A DNA stretch of 64,000 nucleotides from Vibrio crassostreae 9ZC13 (GTDB lineage Bacteria > Pseudomonadota > Gammaproteobacteria > Enterobacterales > Vibrionaceae). A program made the position numbers and the translations under genes. The DNA lies in contig NZ_AJYZ02000037.1 of NCBI RefSeq assembly GCF_000272045.2, positions 250,171-314,170 of the forward strand, written 5' to 3'. Positions 48,748 to 59,065 of this stretch are shown here, in pieces; position 1 is the stretch's first letter, and every line of letters starts with the position of its first letter. The notes under the pieces are model-generated. The model worked only from the letters and a program-made list of their open reading frames with translations. It was not told the origin of the DNA and ran no database searches.

Positions 48748-49764
48748 TTACGCAATTGGCTCTAGCTGGTCAATAGGCCAACGCGGTGTGGCATGAACAG
48801 ACAAATCAGCCGTTTCGCCATTCTTTAGGCGCTGCATGCCCGCATAAGCGATCATCGCACCATTATCTGTACAGAATTCTGTGCGTGGGTAGTACACCTC
48901 ACCACCGACTTTCTTAGCAAGAGCTTCAAGCTCAACACGCAGTTGTTTGTTGGCACTTACACCGCCAGCAATCACTATACGTTTCATGCCCGTTTCAACC
49001 AAGGCTCGCTTACACTTGATTACTAAGGTTGCACAAACAGCTTCTTGGAATGCATAAGCGATATCAGCGCGAGTTTGGTCATCATTATCGTTATCGCGAA
49101 TGGTATTCGCTGCGAACGTCTTCAAACCAGAAAAGCTCATATCTAGACCTGGACGATCGGTCATTGGACGCGGGAACTTAAAACGACCCGGAGTGCCTTT
49201 TTCCGCCAAACGAGATAACAGTGGACCACCAGGGTAATCTAAGCCCATCAGTTTCGCGGTTTTATCAAACGCTTCACCCGCTGCATCATCAATCGATTCA
49301 CCAAGGATTCGGTATTCACCAATACCTTTCACTTCTACCATCATGGTATGGCCGCCAGAAACCAGCAGAGCCACAAATGGGAATGGTGGTGGGTTATCTT
49401 CTAGCATTGGCGCAAGAAGGTGACCTTCCATATGGTGAACAGGCACTGCAGGCACTCCCCACGCATAAGCAATACTGCGACCAATCGTTGCACCAACCAG
49501 CAGTGCACCCACTAAACCAGGGCCAGCCGTGTAAGCCACACCATCAATGTCTTTCGACGTTAGGTTCGCTTCAGCTAATGCCGCTTTAATAAGAGGAATT
49601 GTTTTTTTCACGTGGTCACGTGAAGCTAGCTCAGGTACCACACCACCGTAATCGGCGTGCAGCTTTACTTGGCTATATAATTGATGAGAAAGCAGCCCTT
49701 GCTCATCATCATAAATCGCGATTCCTGTTTCATCACAAGAGGTTTCAATACCAATAATGCGCAT
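48748..49764 (-). CDS. tsaD: tRNA N6-threonylcarbamoyltransferase TsaD
   Basis: TsaD transfers the threonylcarbamoyl group to A37 of ANN-decoding tRNAs, with TsaB, TsaC and TsaE. It begins [20 protein letters not shown]. The metal-binding HMEGHL motif is near residue 111, with [15 protein letters not shown] and the later DMSFSGLKT. Length is 338 from the ATG at 49764; the upstream extension to 49836 is not conserved. It is divergent from rpsU, the classic arrangement. Confidence 0.96.
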   Translation of the reverse strand: MRIIGIETSCDETGIAIYDDEQGLLSHQLYSQVKLHADYGGVVPELASRDHVKKTIPLIKAALAEANLTSKDIDGVAYTAGPGLVGALLVGATIGRSIAYAWGVPAVPVHHMEGHLLAPMLEDNPPPFPFVALLVSGGHTMMVEVKGIGEYRILGESIDDAAGEAFDKTAKLMGLDYPGGPLLSRLAEKGTPGRFKFPRPMTDRPGLDMSFSGLKTFAANTIRDNDNDDQTRADIAYAFQEAVCATLVIKCKRALVETGMKRIVIAGGVSANKQLRVELEALAKKVGGEVYYPRTEFCTDNGAMIAYAGMQRLKNGETADLSVHATPRWPIDQLEPIA

Positions 49765-49849
49765 AATTTTCTCGGCACGCTTTCGTCTAAAATGGGAAAT
49801 TAGCGCAATATTACCCTGCCTAAGCTCTTCAAACAAATATTGTACAGAC

Positions 49850-49896
49850 TATAATCGACAAAGTGCTTTACAAAGCCACTGTGATCGGATTAAAAT
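49850..49896 (+). promoter_or_regulatory. Candidate tandem promoters of the rpsU-yqeY-dnaG-rpoD operon
   Basis: Two candidates lie upstream of rpsU. One has TATAAT at 49850-49855 with a poor -35 (CTTCAA). The other has TTTACA (49867-49872), an 18-bp spacer and TAAAAT (49891-49896). Both leave leaders of 120-165 nt. Tandem promoters drive this operon in E. coli. No other gene is seen in the 258 bp between tsaD and rpsU. Confidence 0.5.
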
Positions 49897-50022
49897 TCCG
49901 CACCATTTTTGATCAAGCTGGTTAATGGCCAAACGCGAATAGAGAGTTAGCTCGATGGGTAACTTCTCTGATTTGGTACTGAGTAGCCAGCGATAATGAA
50001 TAACCCCTGAGGTGAAAGGCAT

Positions 50023-50238
50023 ATGCCAATAGTTAAAGTACGTGAAAACGAACCGTTCGACGTTGCACTACGTCGTTTCAAGCGCTCTTGTGAAAAAGCA
50101 GGTATCCTTTCTGAAGTTCGCCGTCGCGAGCACTACGAAAAGCCAACTACAGTTCGCAAACGCGCTAAAGCAGCAGCTCAAAAGCGTCACGCTAAGAAGC
50201 TAGCTCGCGAAAACGCACGTCGCGTTCGCCTGTACTAA
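50023..50238 (+). CDS. rpsU: 30S ribosomal protein S21
   Basis: S21 takes part in start-site selection by the 30S subunit. It is a 71-residue, strongly basic protein that begins [21 protein letters not shown] and ends [11 protein letters not shown], diagnostic of S21. GAGGTGAAAGG precedes the ATG. It is the first gene of the macromolecular-synthesis operon. Confidence 0.98.
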   Translation: MPIVKVRENEPFDVALRRFKRSCEKAGILSEVRRREHYEKPTTVRKRAKAAAQKRHAKKLARENARRVRLY

Positions 50239-50263
50239 TAACTTAATCCATAAGGACTGAGTT

Positions 50264-50707
50264 ATGGCTCTTATTGAACAACTCAAAGAAGAGCAAAAAT
50301 TAGCGATGAAAGCCAAGGACAAACCGCGCCTTGGCACTATCCGCTTAGCTCTTTCAGCAATTAAGCAACGTGAAGTTGACGAACGGATCACTCTGAACGA
50401 CGACGACATTCTTGCTGTATTAGTTAAAATGGTTAAGCAACGTCGCGATTCTGTTGCTCAATATGAATCAGCAAATCGTCAAGATCTTGCTGACGTGGAA
50501 AAAGCAGAAATTACGGTACTTGAAGGCTTTATGCCTCAACCGCTAAGTGATGAAGAAGTTATTGCACTACTTGATAGCGCAATCGCCGAAGCTCAACCAG
50601 CGGGCATGCAAGACATGGGTAAAGTAATGGCTATCTTGAAACCACAAATTCAAGGGCGTGCAGATATGGGTAAAGTTAGTGGTTTAGTTCGTTCTAAACT
50701 CGCTTAA
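50264..50707 (+). CDS. yqeY: YqeY family protein (GatB/YqeY domain)
   Basis: This 147-residue protein resembles the tail domain of GatB, the tRNA-dependent amidotransferase subunit, which suggests tRNA contact, but the function is not known. Family features are LIEQLKEEQKLAMKAKDKPR, LGTIRLALSAIKQ and the C-terminal GRADMGKVSGLVRSKL. It is placed between rpsU and dnaG, as in many Gammaproteobacteria but not E. coli. A hairpin follows it before dnaG. Confidence 0.93.
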   Translation: MALIEQLKEEQKLAMKAKDKPRLGTIRLALSAIKQREVDERITLNDDDILAVLVKMVKQRRDSVAQYESANRQDLADVEKAEITVLEGFMPQPLSDEEVIALLDSAIAEAQPAGMQDMGKVMAILKPQIQGRADMGKVSGLVRSKLA

Positions 50708-50723
50708 TCCCAAATCAAATTGC

Positions 50724-50765
50724 AACAAGCCGTGCAATCCTTCGGAACGCACGGCTTGTTTGTAT
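50724..50765 (+). terminator. Internal terminator between yqeY and dnaG
   Basis: ACAAGCCGTGC and GCACGGCTTGT form an 11-bp stem (50724-50734 with 50749-50759) with a loop carrying TTCG, followed by the short T run TTGT. In E. coli a partial terminator between rpsU and dnaG keeps primase low, and this hairpin is in the equivalent position. Confidence 0.75.
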
Positions 50766-50826
50766 CTGTAACCTATTCAAACTATTATTATCCACACTCT
50801 CAGTTAGTGCATTTTTCTAAGGTTTT

Positions 50827-52578
50827 ATGGCAGGACACATCCCGCGTAGTTTCATTGATGATCTCCTAGCGCGTCTCGACATTGTCGACATAGTGGACGC
50901 ACGCGTGAAACTTAAGAAAAAAGGCAAAAACTATGGTGCTTGTTGCCCATTCCACAACGAAAAGACCCCTTCTTTTAGCGTAAGCCAAGAAAAACAGTTT
51001 TATCACTGCTTTGGTTGTGGCGTACACGGTAATGCTATCGACTTCATTATGGAGTTCGAACGTCTCGATTTTGTTGAAGCGATTGAAGAGCTTGCCTCTT
51101 TCTTAGGCCTCGATGTTCCTAGAGAGCAACGTAGCGGCGAGATATCAACAGCACCAAGAGCCAACAGCGAACAAAAACGTAACCTCTACGATTTGATGGG
51201 CGGCATCAGTAATTTTTACCGCTCTCAACTGAAAATATCAGCCAACAAACCTGCGATTGATTACCTAAAGAATCGTGGCCTTTCGGGCGAGATCGTCCAG
51301 AAGTTTGGCATTGGTTATGTGGCCGATGAGTGGGACTTAGTTCGTAAGAACTTTGGCCAACAGAAAGAAGCCCAAGACATGCTCGTAACTGGCGGCATGT
51401 TAATTGAGAACGATAAAGGTAACCGATACGACCGATTCCGTGGACGCGTAATGTTCCCGATTCGCGATCGTCGTGGCCGTGTGATTGGTTTTGGTGGTCG
51501 TGTATTAGAAGACGGAACTCCAAAATATCTCAACTCACCAGAAACGCCTATCTTCCATAAAGGTAAAGAGCTTTACGGCCTTTATGAAGTGCTGCAAGCC
51601 TACCGTGAACCGCCGCAAATACTTGTGGTTGAAGGTTACATGGATGTCGTGGCATTAGCGCAATATGGTGTTGATTACTCAGTAGCATCACTGGGCACAT
51701 CGACAACCGGTGACCACGTTCAAATGCTGTTCCGCCAAACCAGCACAGTGGTTTGTTGTTACGATGGTGACCGAGCAGGTAAAGAAGCCGCGTGGCGCGC
51801 ACTAGAAAATGCCCTTGAGTACCTGAAAACCGGTAACACACTCAAGTTTCTATTCTTGCCCGACGGTGAAGACCCAGACAGCTATATAAGAGAACACGGC
51901 AAAGCCGCTTTCGAACAGCTTGTTCAAAATGCGACACCGCTTTCGACCTATTTGTTCGATAACCTGATTGAAATACACAAGTTAAACTTGGGAACAACCG
52001 AAGGGAAATCGGCACTGCGCGCACACGCTAGCGCATTGATTAACAAAATCCCTGACAGTTACTTCCAAGAGTTGCTCGAAAAATTGCTCGATGAGCGCAC
52101 TGGATTTGATAACCAATTGAGGCGAGCGCGTGTTCATACACAGAACCCGACACCTCAACCGCATAAAGAGCTGAAGCGCACTCCAATGCGTGAAGTTATC
52201 GCTTTGCTTATCCAAAATCCGAGCTATGCTGATATGGTACCGGATTTATCAAGTGTCAAAGGCTTACAATTGCCTGGGCTAAGTTTATTCGTCGAAGTAC
52301 TTGATAAATGCCACGCGCATCCCCATATCAACACAGGCCAATTATTAGAGCATTGGCGACACAATAAACATGAGGCTCTTCTGTCTCGTCTCGCGAGCTG
52401 GGAAATCCCCCTCGACGAAGACAATCAAGAAGACATATTTTTAGACTCATTGGACAATATACTTGCCCAATGCGTTGAAAAACAAATTGAAAACCTGCAG
52501 GCCAAAGCAAGAAGCGTCGGTTTATCAGCCGAAGAAAAAAGGGAGCTACTAGCTTTAATGCTAGATCTAAAAGCGTAA
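50827..52578 (+). CDS. dnaG: DNA primase DnaG
   Basis: DnaG makes RNA primers at replication forks. The N-terminal zinc-binding domain has CCPFHNEKTPSF and YHCFGCG. The catalytic core has LYGLYEVLQA and the TOPRIM motifs VVEGYMDVVALAQYG and CCYDGDRAGKEAAWRAL. A C-terminal DnaB-binding helical domain follows (about 435-583). Length 583. The 119-bp gap before it contains the internal terminator, and rpoD follows after 99 bp. Confidence 0.97.
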   Translation: MAGHIPRSFIDDLLARLDIVDIVDARVKLKKKGKNYGACCPFHNEKTPSFSVSQEKQFYHCFGCGVHGNAIDFIMEFERLDFVEAIEELASFLGLDVPREQRSGEISTAPRANSEQKRNLYDLMGGISNFYRSQLKISANKPAIDYLKNRGLSGEIVQKFGIGYVADEWDLVRKNFGQQKEAQDMLVTGGMLIENDKGNRYDRFRGRVMFPIRDRRGRVIGFGGRVLEDGTPKYLNSPETPIFHKGKELYGLYEVLQAYREPPQILVVEGYMDVVALAQYGVDYSVASLGTSTTGDHVQMLFRQTSTVVCCYDGDRAGKEAAWRALENALEYLKTGNTLKFLFLPDGEDPDSYIREHGKAAFEQLVQNATPLSTYLFDNLIEIHKLNLGTTEGKSALRAHASALINKIPDSYFQELLEKLLDERTGFDNQLRRARVHTQNPTPQPHKELKRTPMREVIALLIQNPSYADMVPDLSSVKGLQLPGLSLFVEVLDKCHAHPHINTGQLLEHWRHNKHEALLSRLASWEIPLDEDNQEDIFLDSLDNILAQCVEKQIENLQAKARSVGLSAEEKRELLALMLDLKA

Positions 52579-52677
52579 CCCTGTTTGATTAGTCAGCATT
52601 TAATAAATTTGTTAACATAATTGGTTTGCATTTGAGAATGCAACGTCCTTCACCAGACCTGAAGTTGGATATCATCT

Positions 52678-54522
52678 ATGGATCAAAATCCGCAGTCACA
52701 GCTTAAATTACTTGTTATTAAAGGCAAGGAACAAGGCTATCTGACCTACGCCGAAGTAAACGACCACCTACCTGCAGAAATCGTGGATTCTGAACAGGTA
52801 GAAGACATCATTCAAATGATTAACGACATGGGTATCAAGGTAGTTGAAACTGCACCTGATGCTGATGATCTAGCACTTAATGATGACGATGCCAATATAG
52901 ATGAAGATGCAGCCGAAGCTGCAGCTGCTGCGCTTTCAAGCGTAGAAAGCGAGATTGGCCGTACTACTGACCCAGTTCGTATGTACATGCGTGAAATGGG
53001 TACAGTTGAACTACTGACTCGTGAAGGCGAAATCGACATTGCGAAGCGTATTGAAGATGGTATCAATACAGTTCAACTATCGGTTGCTGAGTACCCAGGC
53101 ACTATTCCATACATCTTGGAACAGTTTGACCGCGTACAAGCAGAAGAGATTCGCTTAACAGACCTAATCAATGGCTTTGTTGACCCAGACGACGATGGCA
53201 CAGCTGCGCCAACGGCGACTCACATCGGTTCAGAACTTGCTGAAACTGATCTGGAAGACGAAGACAAAGAAGACGCAGAAGACGACGAGGAAGAGGAAGA
53301 GGAAGATACAGGTATCGATCCTGAGCTTGCTCTTGAGAAGTTCACAGCACTTCGTACTAGCTACCAGAATCGTCAACTAGCGATCAACGAGTACGGCCAT
53401 GAAAGCCCGAAAGCAATGCTTGCAACGACAATGATGCAAGACGTATTCAAAGAGTTCCGTCTAACACCAAAACAGTTTGATTTCCTAGTAAACGAACTGC
53501 GTAACTCTATGGATCGTGTACGTACTCAAGAACGCCTAATCATGCGTCAAACGGTTGAGTACGGCAAAATGCCGAAGAAATCTTTCATTGCTCTATTTAC
53601 TGGCAACGAATCTAGCGAAGCATGGTTGGATGAAGTTCTTGCTTCAGACAAGCCATACGCAGAAAAGATTAAACGTAACGAGCACGACATCCGTCGCTCT
53701 ATCCAAAAGCTGGATATGATCGAACATGAAACGTCTCTTACTGTTCAAAGCATCAAAGATATCAGCCGTCGCATGTCTATCGGTGAAGCGAAAGCTCGTC
53801 GTGCGAAGAAAGAGATGGTTGAAGCGAACTTACGTCTAGTAATCTCGATTGCTAAGAAGTACACAAACCGTGGTCTACAATTCCTGGATCTAATCCAAGA
53901 AGGTAACATCGGTCTGATGAAAGCGGTAGATAAGTTTGAATACCGTCGTGGTTACAAGTTCTCTACTTACGCTACTTGGTGGATCCGTCAAGCAATCACT
54001 CGTTCGATTGCCGACCAAGCTCGTACTATCCGTATTCCGGTTCACATGATCGAAACGATCAACAAACTAAACCGTATCTCTCGTCAAATGCTACAAGAGA
54101 TGGGTCGTGAACCACTTCCGGAAGAACTGGCTGAACGCATGCAAATGCCTGAAGACAAGATCCGTAAAGTACTGAAAATCGCTAAAGAGCCAATCTCAAT
54201 GGAGACACCAATCGGTGACGACGAAGATTCGCACCTAGGTGATTTCATCGAGGATACAACGCTAGAACTACCTTTAGACTCTGCAACGGCAACCAGCCTA
54301 CGCGGTGCAACTAAAGACGTTCTTGCTGGCCTAACACCTCGTGAAGCTAAAGTACTGCGTATGCGTTTCGGTATCGACATGAACACTGACCACACTCTTG
54401 AAGAAGTGGGCAAGCAGTTCGACGTAACTCGTGAACGTATCCGTCAGATCGAAGCAAAAGCACTGCGTAAACTTCGTCACCCAAGCCGCTCAGAAACTCT
54501 GCGTAGCTTCCTAGACGAGTAA
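52678..54522 (+). CDS. rpoD: RNA polymerase sigma factor RpoD (sigma-70)
   Basis: RpoD is the housekeeping sigma factor. Region 1.1 is at about 1-80, region 1.2 begins at [13 protein letters not shown], and the non-conserved region contains a very acidic stretch (about 195-215). Regions 2.1-2.4 include [17 protein letters not shown], and region 4.2 has the helix-turn-helix [19 protein letters not shown]. Length is 614. It is the last gene of the rpsU-yqeY-dnaG-rpoD operon and is followed by a strong terminator. Confidence 0.98.
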   Translation: MDQNPQSQLKLLVIKGKEQGYLTYAEVNDHLPAEIVDSEQVEDIIQMINDMGIKVVETAPDADDLALNDDDANIDEDAAEAAAAALSSVESEIGRTTDPVRMYMREMGTVELLTREGEIDIAKRIEDGINTVQLSVAEYPGTIPYILEQFDRVQAEEIRLTDLINGFVDPDDDGTAAPTATHIGSELAETDLEDEDKEDAEDDEEEEEEDTGIDPELALEKFTALRTSYQNRQLAINEYGHESPKAMLATTMMQDVFKEFRLTPKQFDFLVNELRNSMDRVRTQERLIMRQTVEYGKMPKKSFIALFTGNESSEAWLDEVLASDKPYAEKIKRNEHDIRRSIQKLDMIEHETSLTVQSIKDISRRMSIGEAKARRAKKEMVEANLRLVISIAKKYTNRGLQFLDLIQEGNIGLMKAVDKFEYRRGYKFSTYATWWIRQAITRSIADQARTIRIPVHMIETINKLNRISRQMLQEMGREPLPEELAERMQMPEDKIRKVLKIAKEPISMETPIGDDEDSHLGDFIEDTTLELPLDSATATSLRGATKDVLAGLTPREAKVLRMRFGIDMNTDHTLEEVGKQFDVTRERIRQIEAKALRKLRHPSRSETLRSFLDE

Positions 54523-54562
54523 TCACACGCTTTAGTGTGGTTAGCTTTTAAGCATAAATAAG

Positions 54563-54592
54563 AAAAGGTGAGCGTTGGCTCACCTTTTTTTT
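54563..54592 (+). terminator. Terminator after rpoD
   Basis: AAAAGGTGAGC and GCTCACCTTTT pair with loop GTTG, followed by TTTT. It ends the macromolecular-synthesis operon. Confidence 0.92.
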
Positions 54593-54645
54593 ATCTGTGT
54601 GATTTAAGTGGCTAAGATGTAAGCGGAATTGCCCCTTATAGTGTC

Positions 54646-54674
54646 TAGACACCACTGAATGCTTCCCCTATAAT
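54646..54674 (+). promoter_or_regulatory. Promoter of tRNA-Ile2
   Basis: TAGACA (54646-54651), a 17-bp spacer and TATAAT (54669-54674) sit 12 bp upstream of the tRNA. The -35 hexamer and spacing are the same as in the rnpB promoter. Confidence 0.8.
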
Positions 54675-54685
54675 CTATGCCCTAC

Positions 54686-54761
54686 GGCCCCTTAGCTCAG
54701 TGGTTAGAGCGCACGACTCATAATCGTTCGGTCCCCAGTTCAAATCTGGGAGGGGCCACCA
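54686..54761 (+). tRNA. ileX: tRNA-Ile2 (anticodon CAU, lysidine-modified)
   Basis: This is a 76-nt cloverleaf with encoded CCA. The acceptor stem GGCCCCT/AGGGGCC is perfect, and the T stem CCCAG/CTGGG is perfect. The anticodon loop CTCATAA has CAT at positions 34-36. The sequence is close to E. coli ileX, which also follows rpoD, and unlike elongator tRNA-Met (GGCTACG), so I call Ile2, which reads AUA after TilS makes lysidine at C34. The top pair of the anticodon stem is a C27-U43 mismatch. Confidence 0.92.
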
Positions 54762-54768
54762 AATTTAG

Positions 54769-54810
54769 AAAAGCCAGAACAGTTCACGCTGCTCTGGCTT
54801 TTTGCTTTTC
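54769..54810 (+). terminator. Terminator after tRNA-Ile2
   Basis: AAGCCAGAACAG pairs with CTGCTCTGGCTT with one offset, followed by TTTGCTTTTC. The next 150 bp before the aminotransferase-fold gene contain no clear MetJ or other operator that I can recognise. Confidence 0.75.
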
Positions 54811-54966
54811 TGATTCAGTACCAATCACACCCTGCACTTCCTAACCAATAACGAATCATCCCGCACACAATTCCAATTGCCTCTCTGTGACTAAACATAC
54901 TTTTCTTTTATAAAAAAATCGGCAATATGAGAGTACATAAATCGCTCAATAGTTCAGGGAAGACTC

Positions 54967-56235
54967 ATGAAAGACGAAACACTCTCGATTCACTTCGGTT
55001 ACGACACTGATCCAACAACCAAATCGGTTGCCACTCCAATCTACCAAACCGTCGCGTACGAATTCGATGACGCACAACACGGCGCCGACCTCTTCAACCT
55101 TGCGGTGCCAGGCAATATCTACACTCGCATAATGAACCCAACCAATGATGTGTTAGAAAAACGCATGGCCGCCTTAGAAGGAGGTATCGCAGGCTTAGTG
55201 GTAAGTGCGGGCAGTGCTGCGATCAACTATGCGATTCAGACGTTGGCGCAAATCGGTGACAACATTGTTTCAACACCTCAGCTTTACGGTGGTACTTACA
55301 CCCTATTTGCTCATATGCTGCCAAACCAAGGGATCGAAGTTCGTTTTGCTAAAGACGATAAACCAGAAAGCTTAGCGGCACTGATTGACGAAAAAACCAA
55401 GGCGGTTTACTGCGAAAGTATCGGTAACCCAGCAGGTAATATTATCGACTTAGAGCGTGTTGCTGAACTTGCTCACGCACAAGGTGTACCTGTGATTGTT
55501 GATAACACGGTGGCGACGCCTGTACTGTGTAAACCTATCGATTTTGGTGCTGACATCGTGGTGCACTCACTAACTAAATACGTGGGTGGTCACGGTACAA
55601 CGTTAGGTGGCGTGATTGTCGACTCAGGTAAATTCCCATGGGCACAGCACAAGGACCGCTTCCCTGTGTTTAATCAGCCAGAGCCTTCTTATCATGGCGT
55701 GGTTTATACCGAGGCCTTTGGTGAGGCTGCGTTTATTGGTCGTGCTAGAACGGTTCCCCTACGTAATACAGGTGCAGCACTGTCACCAATGAATGCTTTC
55801 ATGTTGATGCAAGGTTTGGAGACGTTGTCGCTACGCATGGAGCGACACACAGAGAATGCCTTGAAAGTAGCGGAATACCTCAAGCAACACGAGAAAGTCA
55901 GTTGGGTAAGTTACGCTGGCCTGCCTGATTCAGAATTCTATCCACTCGCTGAAAAGTACATGCAAGGTAAGCCATCGGCCATTCTATCTTTTGGTTTAAA
56001 AGACGGTTATGAAGCCGGTGTTCGCTTCTATGATGCACTGCAAATCTTCAAGCGCTTAGTTAACATTGGCGATGCGAAATCTCTCGCTTGTCACCCAGCT
56101 TCGACGACACACCGTCAACTAAGCGAAGCTGAACAGAAACAAGCCGGTGTATCACCGGAGATGATTCGCCTATCAGTAGGTATCGAGCACATTGACGATA
56201 TCTTGGCTGACCTAGAGCAAGCACTGAGCGCTTAA
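54967..56235 (+). CDS. metY: O-acetylhomoserine sulfhydrylase-like PLP enzyme (MetY family)
   Basis: This belongs to the Cys/Met metabolism PLP-dependent family, and most resembles O-acetyl-L-homoserine sulfhydrylase, which makes homocysteine from acetylhomoserine and sulfide. Visible features are SIHFGYDTDPTTKSVATPIY, NPTNDVLEKRMAALEGG, and the PLP-lysine motif HSLTKYVGGHGTTLGG near residue 207. The C-terminal SLACHPASTTHRQL is typical of MetY. Length 422 also suits MetY better than MetB (about 386). A role in methionine or cysteine supply is inferred; it stands alone. Confidence 0.85.
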   Translation: MKDETLSIHFGYDTDPTTKSVATPIYQTVAYEFDDAQHGADLFNLAVPGNIYTRIMNPTNDVLEKRMAALEGGIAGLVVSAGSAAINYAIQTLAQIGDNIVSTPQLYGGTYTLFAHMLPNQGIEVRFAKDDKPESLAALIDEKTKAVYCESIGNPAGNIIDLERVAELAHAQGVPVIVDNTVATPVLCKPIDFGADIVVHSLTKYVGGHGTTLGGVIVDSGKFPWAQHKDRFPVFNQPEPSYHGVVYTEAFGEAAFIGRARTVPLRNTGAALSPMNAFMLMQGLETLSLRMERHTENALKVAEYLKQHEKVSWVSYAGLPDSEFYPLAEKYMQGKPSAILSFGLKDGYEAGVRFYDALQIFKRLVNIGDAKSLACHPASTTHRQLSEAEQKQAGVSPEMIRLSVGIEHIDDILADLEQALSA

Positions 56236-56280
56236 TGACGCTACAGCTAGCTCTAACACTGATCGTTAACTAACAGACAT

Positions 56281-56312
56281 AAAAAAGCCCATCACAGGAT
56301 GGGCTTCTTATT
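56281..56312. terminator. Bidirectional terminator between metY and glmS
   Basis: AAGCCCATC and GATGGGCTT pair around ACAG (56285-56306). On minus it is followed by TTTTTT, suiting glmS; on plus by CTTATT. Confidence 0.88.
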
Positions 56313-56337
56313 ATCTATATCATAGGTAAGCTGTCGA

Positions 56338-58170
56338 TTACTCAACTGTTACCGCTTTCGCTAGGTTACGAGGTTGGTCAACGTCGGTACCTTTTATTAG
56401 TGCGACATGGTAAGACAGCAGCTGCATCGGTACTGTGTAGTAGATAGGCGCTGTTACTTCACTTACGTGAGGCATCTTGATGATCTTCATGTTCTCATCG
56501 CTTTCAAAGCCCGCATCTTCATCAGCGAAGACGTAAAGTAGACCGCCACGAGCACGCACTTCTTCAACGTTCGATTTCAGCTTCTCTAGCAAGTCGTTGC
56601 TTGGTGCAATAACGACTACAGGCATATCTGCATCGATAAGAGCCAAAGGACCGTGCTTAAGCTCACCAGCTGCGTATGCTTCTGCGTGGATGTAAGAGAT
56701 CTCTTTCAGTTTAAGAGACGCTTCCATCGCGATTGGGTAGAACTCACCACGACCCAAGAACAGTGTGTGATGCTTATCAGCAAAATCAGGTGCCAGTGCT
56801 TCAATTTCTTTATCGAACGCTAATGCTTTCTCGATATCAGCAGGCAGTTGGTGAAGTGCTTGAACGATTTCCGCTTCTTTTTCTTCATTGATACGACCTT
56901 GTAGACGACCAATTGACGTTACCATCATCAGCATCGCTGCTAGTTGAGTTGTGAAAGCTTTAGTAGAAGCAACACCGATCTCTGTTCCTGCACGAGTCAT
57001 GAAGGCAAAATCAGATTCACGAACCAGTGAAGAACCCGCAACGTTACAGATAGTCATTGCAGACATATAACCCTTCTCTTTTGCAAGACGAAGTGCAGCA
57101 AGCGTATCCGCCGTTTCACCAGATTGAGACAGAGTCACCAATAGGCTGTTCGGACGAACAACGAAATCACGGTAACGGAATTCAGAAGCAATCTCTACGT
57201 CACAGCTTACGCCAGCTAGAGATTCAAACCAGTAACGCGCTGCCATGCCTGAGTTGTAAGACGTACCACATGCGATGATCTGCACGTGTTCAACCTTGCT
57301 TAGGATCTCTTCAGCTTTAACGCCGATCGCGTTAGTGATAACCGAAGTGTCAGAGATACGGCCTTCCATTGTATTGATCAGCGCTGTTGGCTGCTCGAAG
57401 ATCTCTTTCTGCATGAAGTGGCGGTATTGACCTTTGTCACCAGCGTCGTGTTCAGCGTTTGACTCAACGATTTCACGCTCAACACGCTCACCCGCTACAT
57501 CAAATACCGTAACATCACGACGAGTTACCTCAGCAACATCACCTTCTTCTAGGTACATGAAGCGACGAGTTACGCTCAGTAGCGCCAGTTGATCAGAAGC
57601 AAGGAAGTTCTCGCCGACACCAAAACCGATAACGATCGGGCTACCAGAACGAGCTACAACGATACGGCTAGGATCTTTACGATCAACCGCAACCGTGCCG
57701 TACGCACCGTCTAATTGTTTTGCTGTTTTCTGTAGCGCTTCAACCAAAGAAGCTGAAGTGCGAAGTTCCCACTCAACTAAGTGAGCAATAACTTCTGTAT
57801 CCGTTTGTGAAGTAAATACGTAACCACGCTCTTGCAGCATAGCGCGCAGTGCTTCGTGGTTTTCGATAATGCCATTGTGTACAACGGCAATATCACCAGA
57901 CATGTGTGGGTGTGCGTTCGCTTCAGACGGCTCACCGTGTGTCGCCCAACGTGTATGAGCGATACCTGTACCACCAATCACTTGTTGCTCTTCTACTGCG
58001 TCAGCTAGCTCTTGTACTTTACCTAGGCGGCGTACACGAGTTAGGTTAGATTCAGTATCGACTACAGCGACACCAGCTGAATCGTAGCCACGGTATTCTA
58101 GACGACGAAGGCCTTCTACTAAAATTTCAGCTACATCACGCTGTGCTACTGCACCAACAATTCCACACAT
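56338..58170 (-). CDS. glmS: Glutamine--fructose-6-phosphate aminotransferase GlmS
   Basis: GlmS makes glucosamine 6-phosphate from fructose 6-phosphate and glutamine, the first step toward UDP-GlcNAc. The N-terminal class II glutamine amidotransferase domain begins MCGIVGAV, with Cys2 as nucleophile, and has [10 protein letters not shown]. Two SIS domains follow, with [10 protein letters not shown] and [10 protein letters not shown]. The C-terminus ends in KAVTVE, as expected for the sugar site. Length 610. It is downstream of a DeoR-family gene on the same strand. No ribozyme-type leader is seen in the 107 bp between them. Confidence 0.97.
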   Translation of the reverse strand: MCGIVGAVAQRDVAEILVEGLRRLEYRGYDSAGVAVVDTESNLTRVRRLGKVQELADAVEEQQVIGGTGIAHTRWATHGEPSEANAHPHMSGDIAVVHNGIIENHEALRAMLQERGYVFTSQTDTEVIAHLVEWELRTSASLVEALQKTAKQLDGAYGTVAVDRKDPSRIVVARSGSPIVIGFGVGENFLASDQLALLSVTRRFMYLEEGDVAEVTRRDVTVFDVAGERVEREIVESNAEHDAGDKGQYRHFMQKEIFEQPTALINTMEGRISDTSVITNAIGVKAEEILSKVEHVQIIACGTSYNSGMAARYWFESLAGVSCDVEIASEFRYRDFVVRPNSLLVTLSQSGETADTLAALRLAKEKGYMSAMTICNVAGSSLVRESDFAFMTRAGTEIGVASTKAFTTQLAAMLMMVTSIGRLQGRINEEKEAEIVQALHQLPADIEKALAFDKEIEALAPDFADKHHTLFLGRGEFYPIAMEASLKLKEISYIHAEAYAAGELKHGPLALIDADMPVVVIAPSNDLLEKLKSNVEEVRARGGLLYVFADEDAGFESDENMKIIKMPHVSEVTAPIYYTVPMQLLSYHVALIKGTDVDQPRNLAKAVTVE

Positions 58171-58277
58171 AGTTTCACTCCATCAATTTTGTTTTATTCC
58201 TATTGGCAGCAAGCAAAGGCCAAATCTTCATTAAGATCAATTATAGGAAGGTAAATGCATAATACTTAAATTTGTTT

Positions 58278-59048
58278 TTACGCTGGATCGGTCAGGATCA
58301 CTCGAACATCATGTGATTCGATACTTGCTTTGGATTCTTCGCCTAAGTCTGTATCGGTAATTAAGATGTCAATGTGTTCCCATGCCAGCTCTAAGTTAGG
58401 GATCTTTCGTCCCACCTTTTCCGACTCAACCATCACGATCACTTCTCGTGACACTTCAGCCATTACTTTGCTCAGGCCAACCAGTTCGTTAAACGTGGTT
58501 GTGCCTCTATCGAGGTCGATACCATCAGCCCCAATAAATAGTTGGTCAAAATCGTAAGCACGAAGTACCGACTCTGCAACTTTGCCTTGGAAAGAGTCCG
58601 AATGGGTATCCCAAGTGCCGCCAGTCATTAATAACGTCGGCTCGCTTTCAAGCTCATTAAGCGCATTAGCAACGTGCAATGAGTTGGTCATAACAACCAA
58701 GCCACGCTTAGCATTAAGCTGCTGAATTAGAGCACCGGTCGTACTGCCACTATCGATCACGATGCGGTTATGGTCGCGAATTAAATCTGCAGCGGCTTTT
58801 GCCAATGAAATCTTTCGAGTCGAAACTTGTTGACCCAGCTCTTCGTTGACAACCTCTTTCGGTAACGAAATCGCACCACCATAACGGCGTAAAAGCTGAC
58901 CGTTTTTCTCTAAAGACGCCAAGTCCTTTCTAATAGTGACTTCTGAGGTTTCGAACTTAGCGGATAATTCATCAACACTAACCTCCCCTTTTTCATTCAC
59001 TAGGTTAGAAATTGCATGTCTTCTGAGCTGGGTGTTTCGTTTCGACAT
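58278..59048 (-). CDS. DeoR-family regulator upstream of glmS
   Basis: This is a 256-residue DeoR/GlpR-type regulator. The winged helix (about 5-58) contains VSVDELSAKFETSEVTIRKDL and the adjoining GQLLRRYGGA. The effector domain (about 75-240) has the sugar-phosphate pattern IVIDSGSTTGALIQQL and IGADGID. The position directly upstream of glmS suggests control of glmS by an amino-sugar phosphate; similar genes have been called GlmR in related bacteria, but I cannot verify that here. Its own promoter overlaps GAAAC-type repeats, consistent with autoregulation. Confidence 0.88.
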   Translation of the reverse strand: MSKRNTQLRRHAISNLVNEKGEVSVDELSAKFETSEVTIRKDLASLEKNGQLLRRYGGAISLPKEVVNEELGQQVSTRKISLAKAAADLIRDHNRIVIDSGSTTGALIQQLNAKRGLVVMTNSLHVANALNELESEPTLLMTGGTWDTHSDSFQGKVAESVLRAYDFDQLFIGADGIDLDRGTTTFNELVGLSKVMAEVSREVIVMVESEKVGRKIPNLELAWEHIDILITDTDLGEESKASIESHDVRVILTDPA

Positions 59049-59065
59049 TTAAAAAAGGCCATTAA

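Noticed and set aside
53270..53320. Acidic GAAGAGGAA-rich stretch in rpoD as a possible repeat expansion
   Set aside because: An acidic segment in the non-conserved region is normal for gammaproteobacterial sigma-70.
54812..54830. TACCAATC next to tRNA-Ile2, like the end of the 162-bp repeat
   Set aside because: Only the short terminal motif is present, with no matching inverted end nearby, so it is not a copy of the element.
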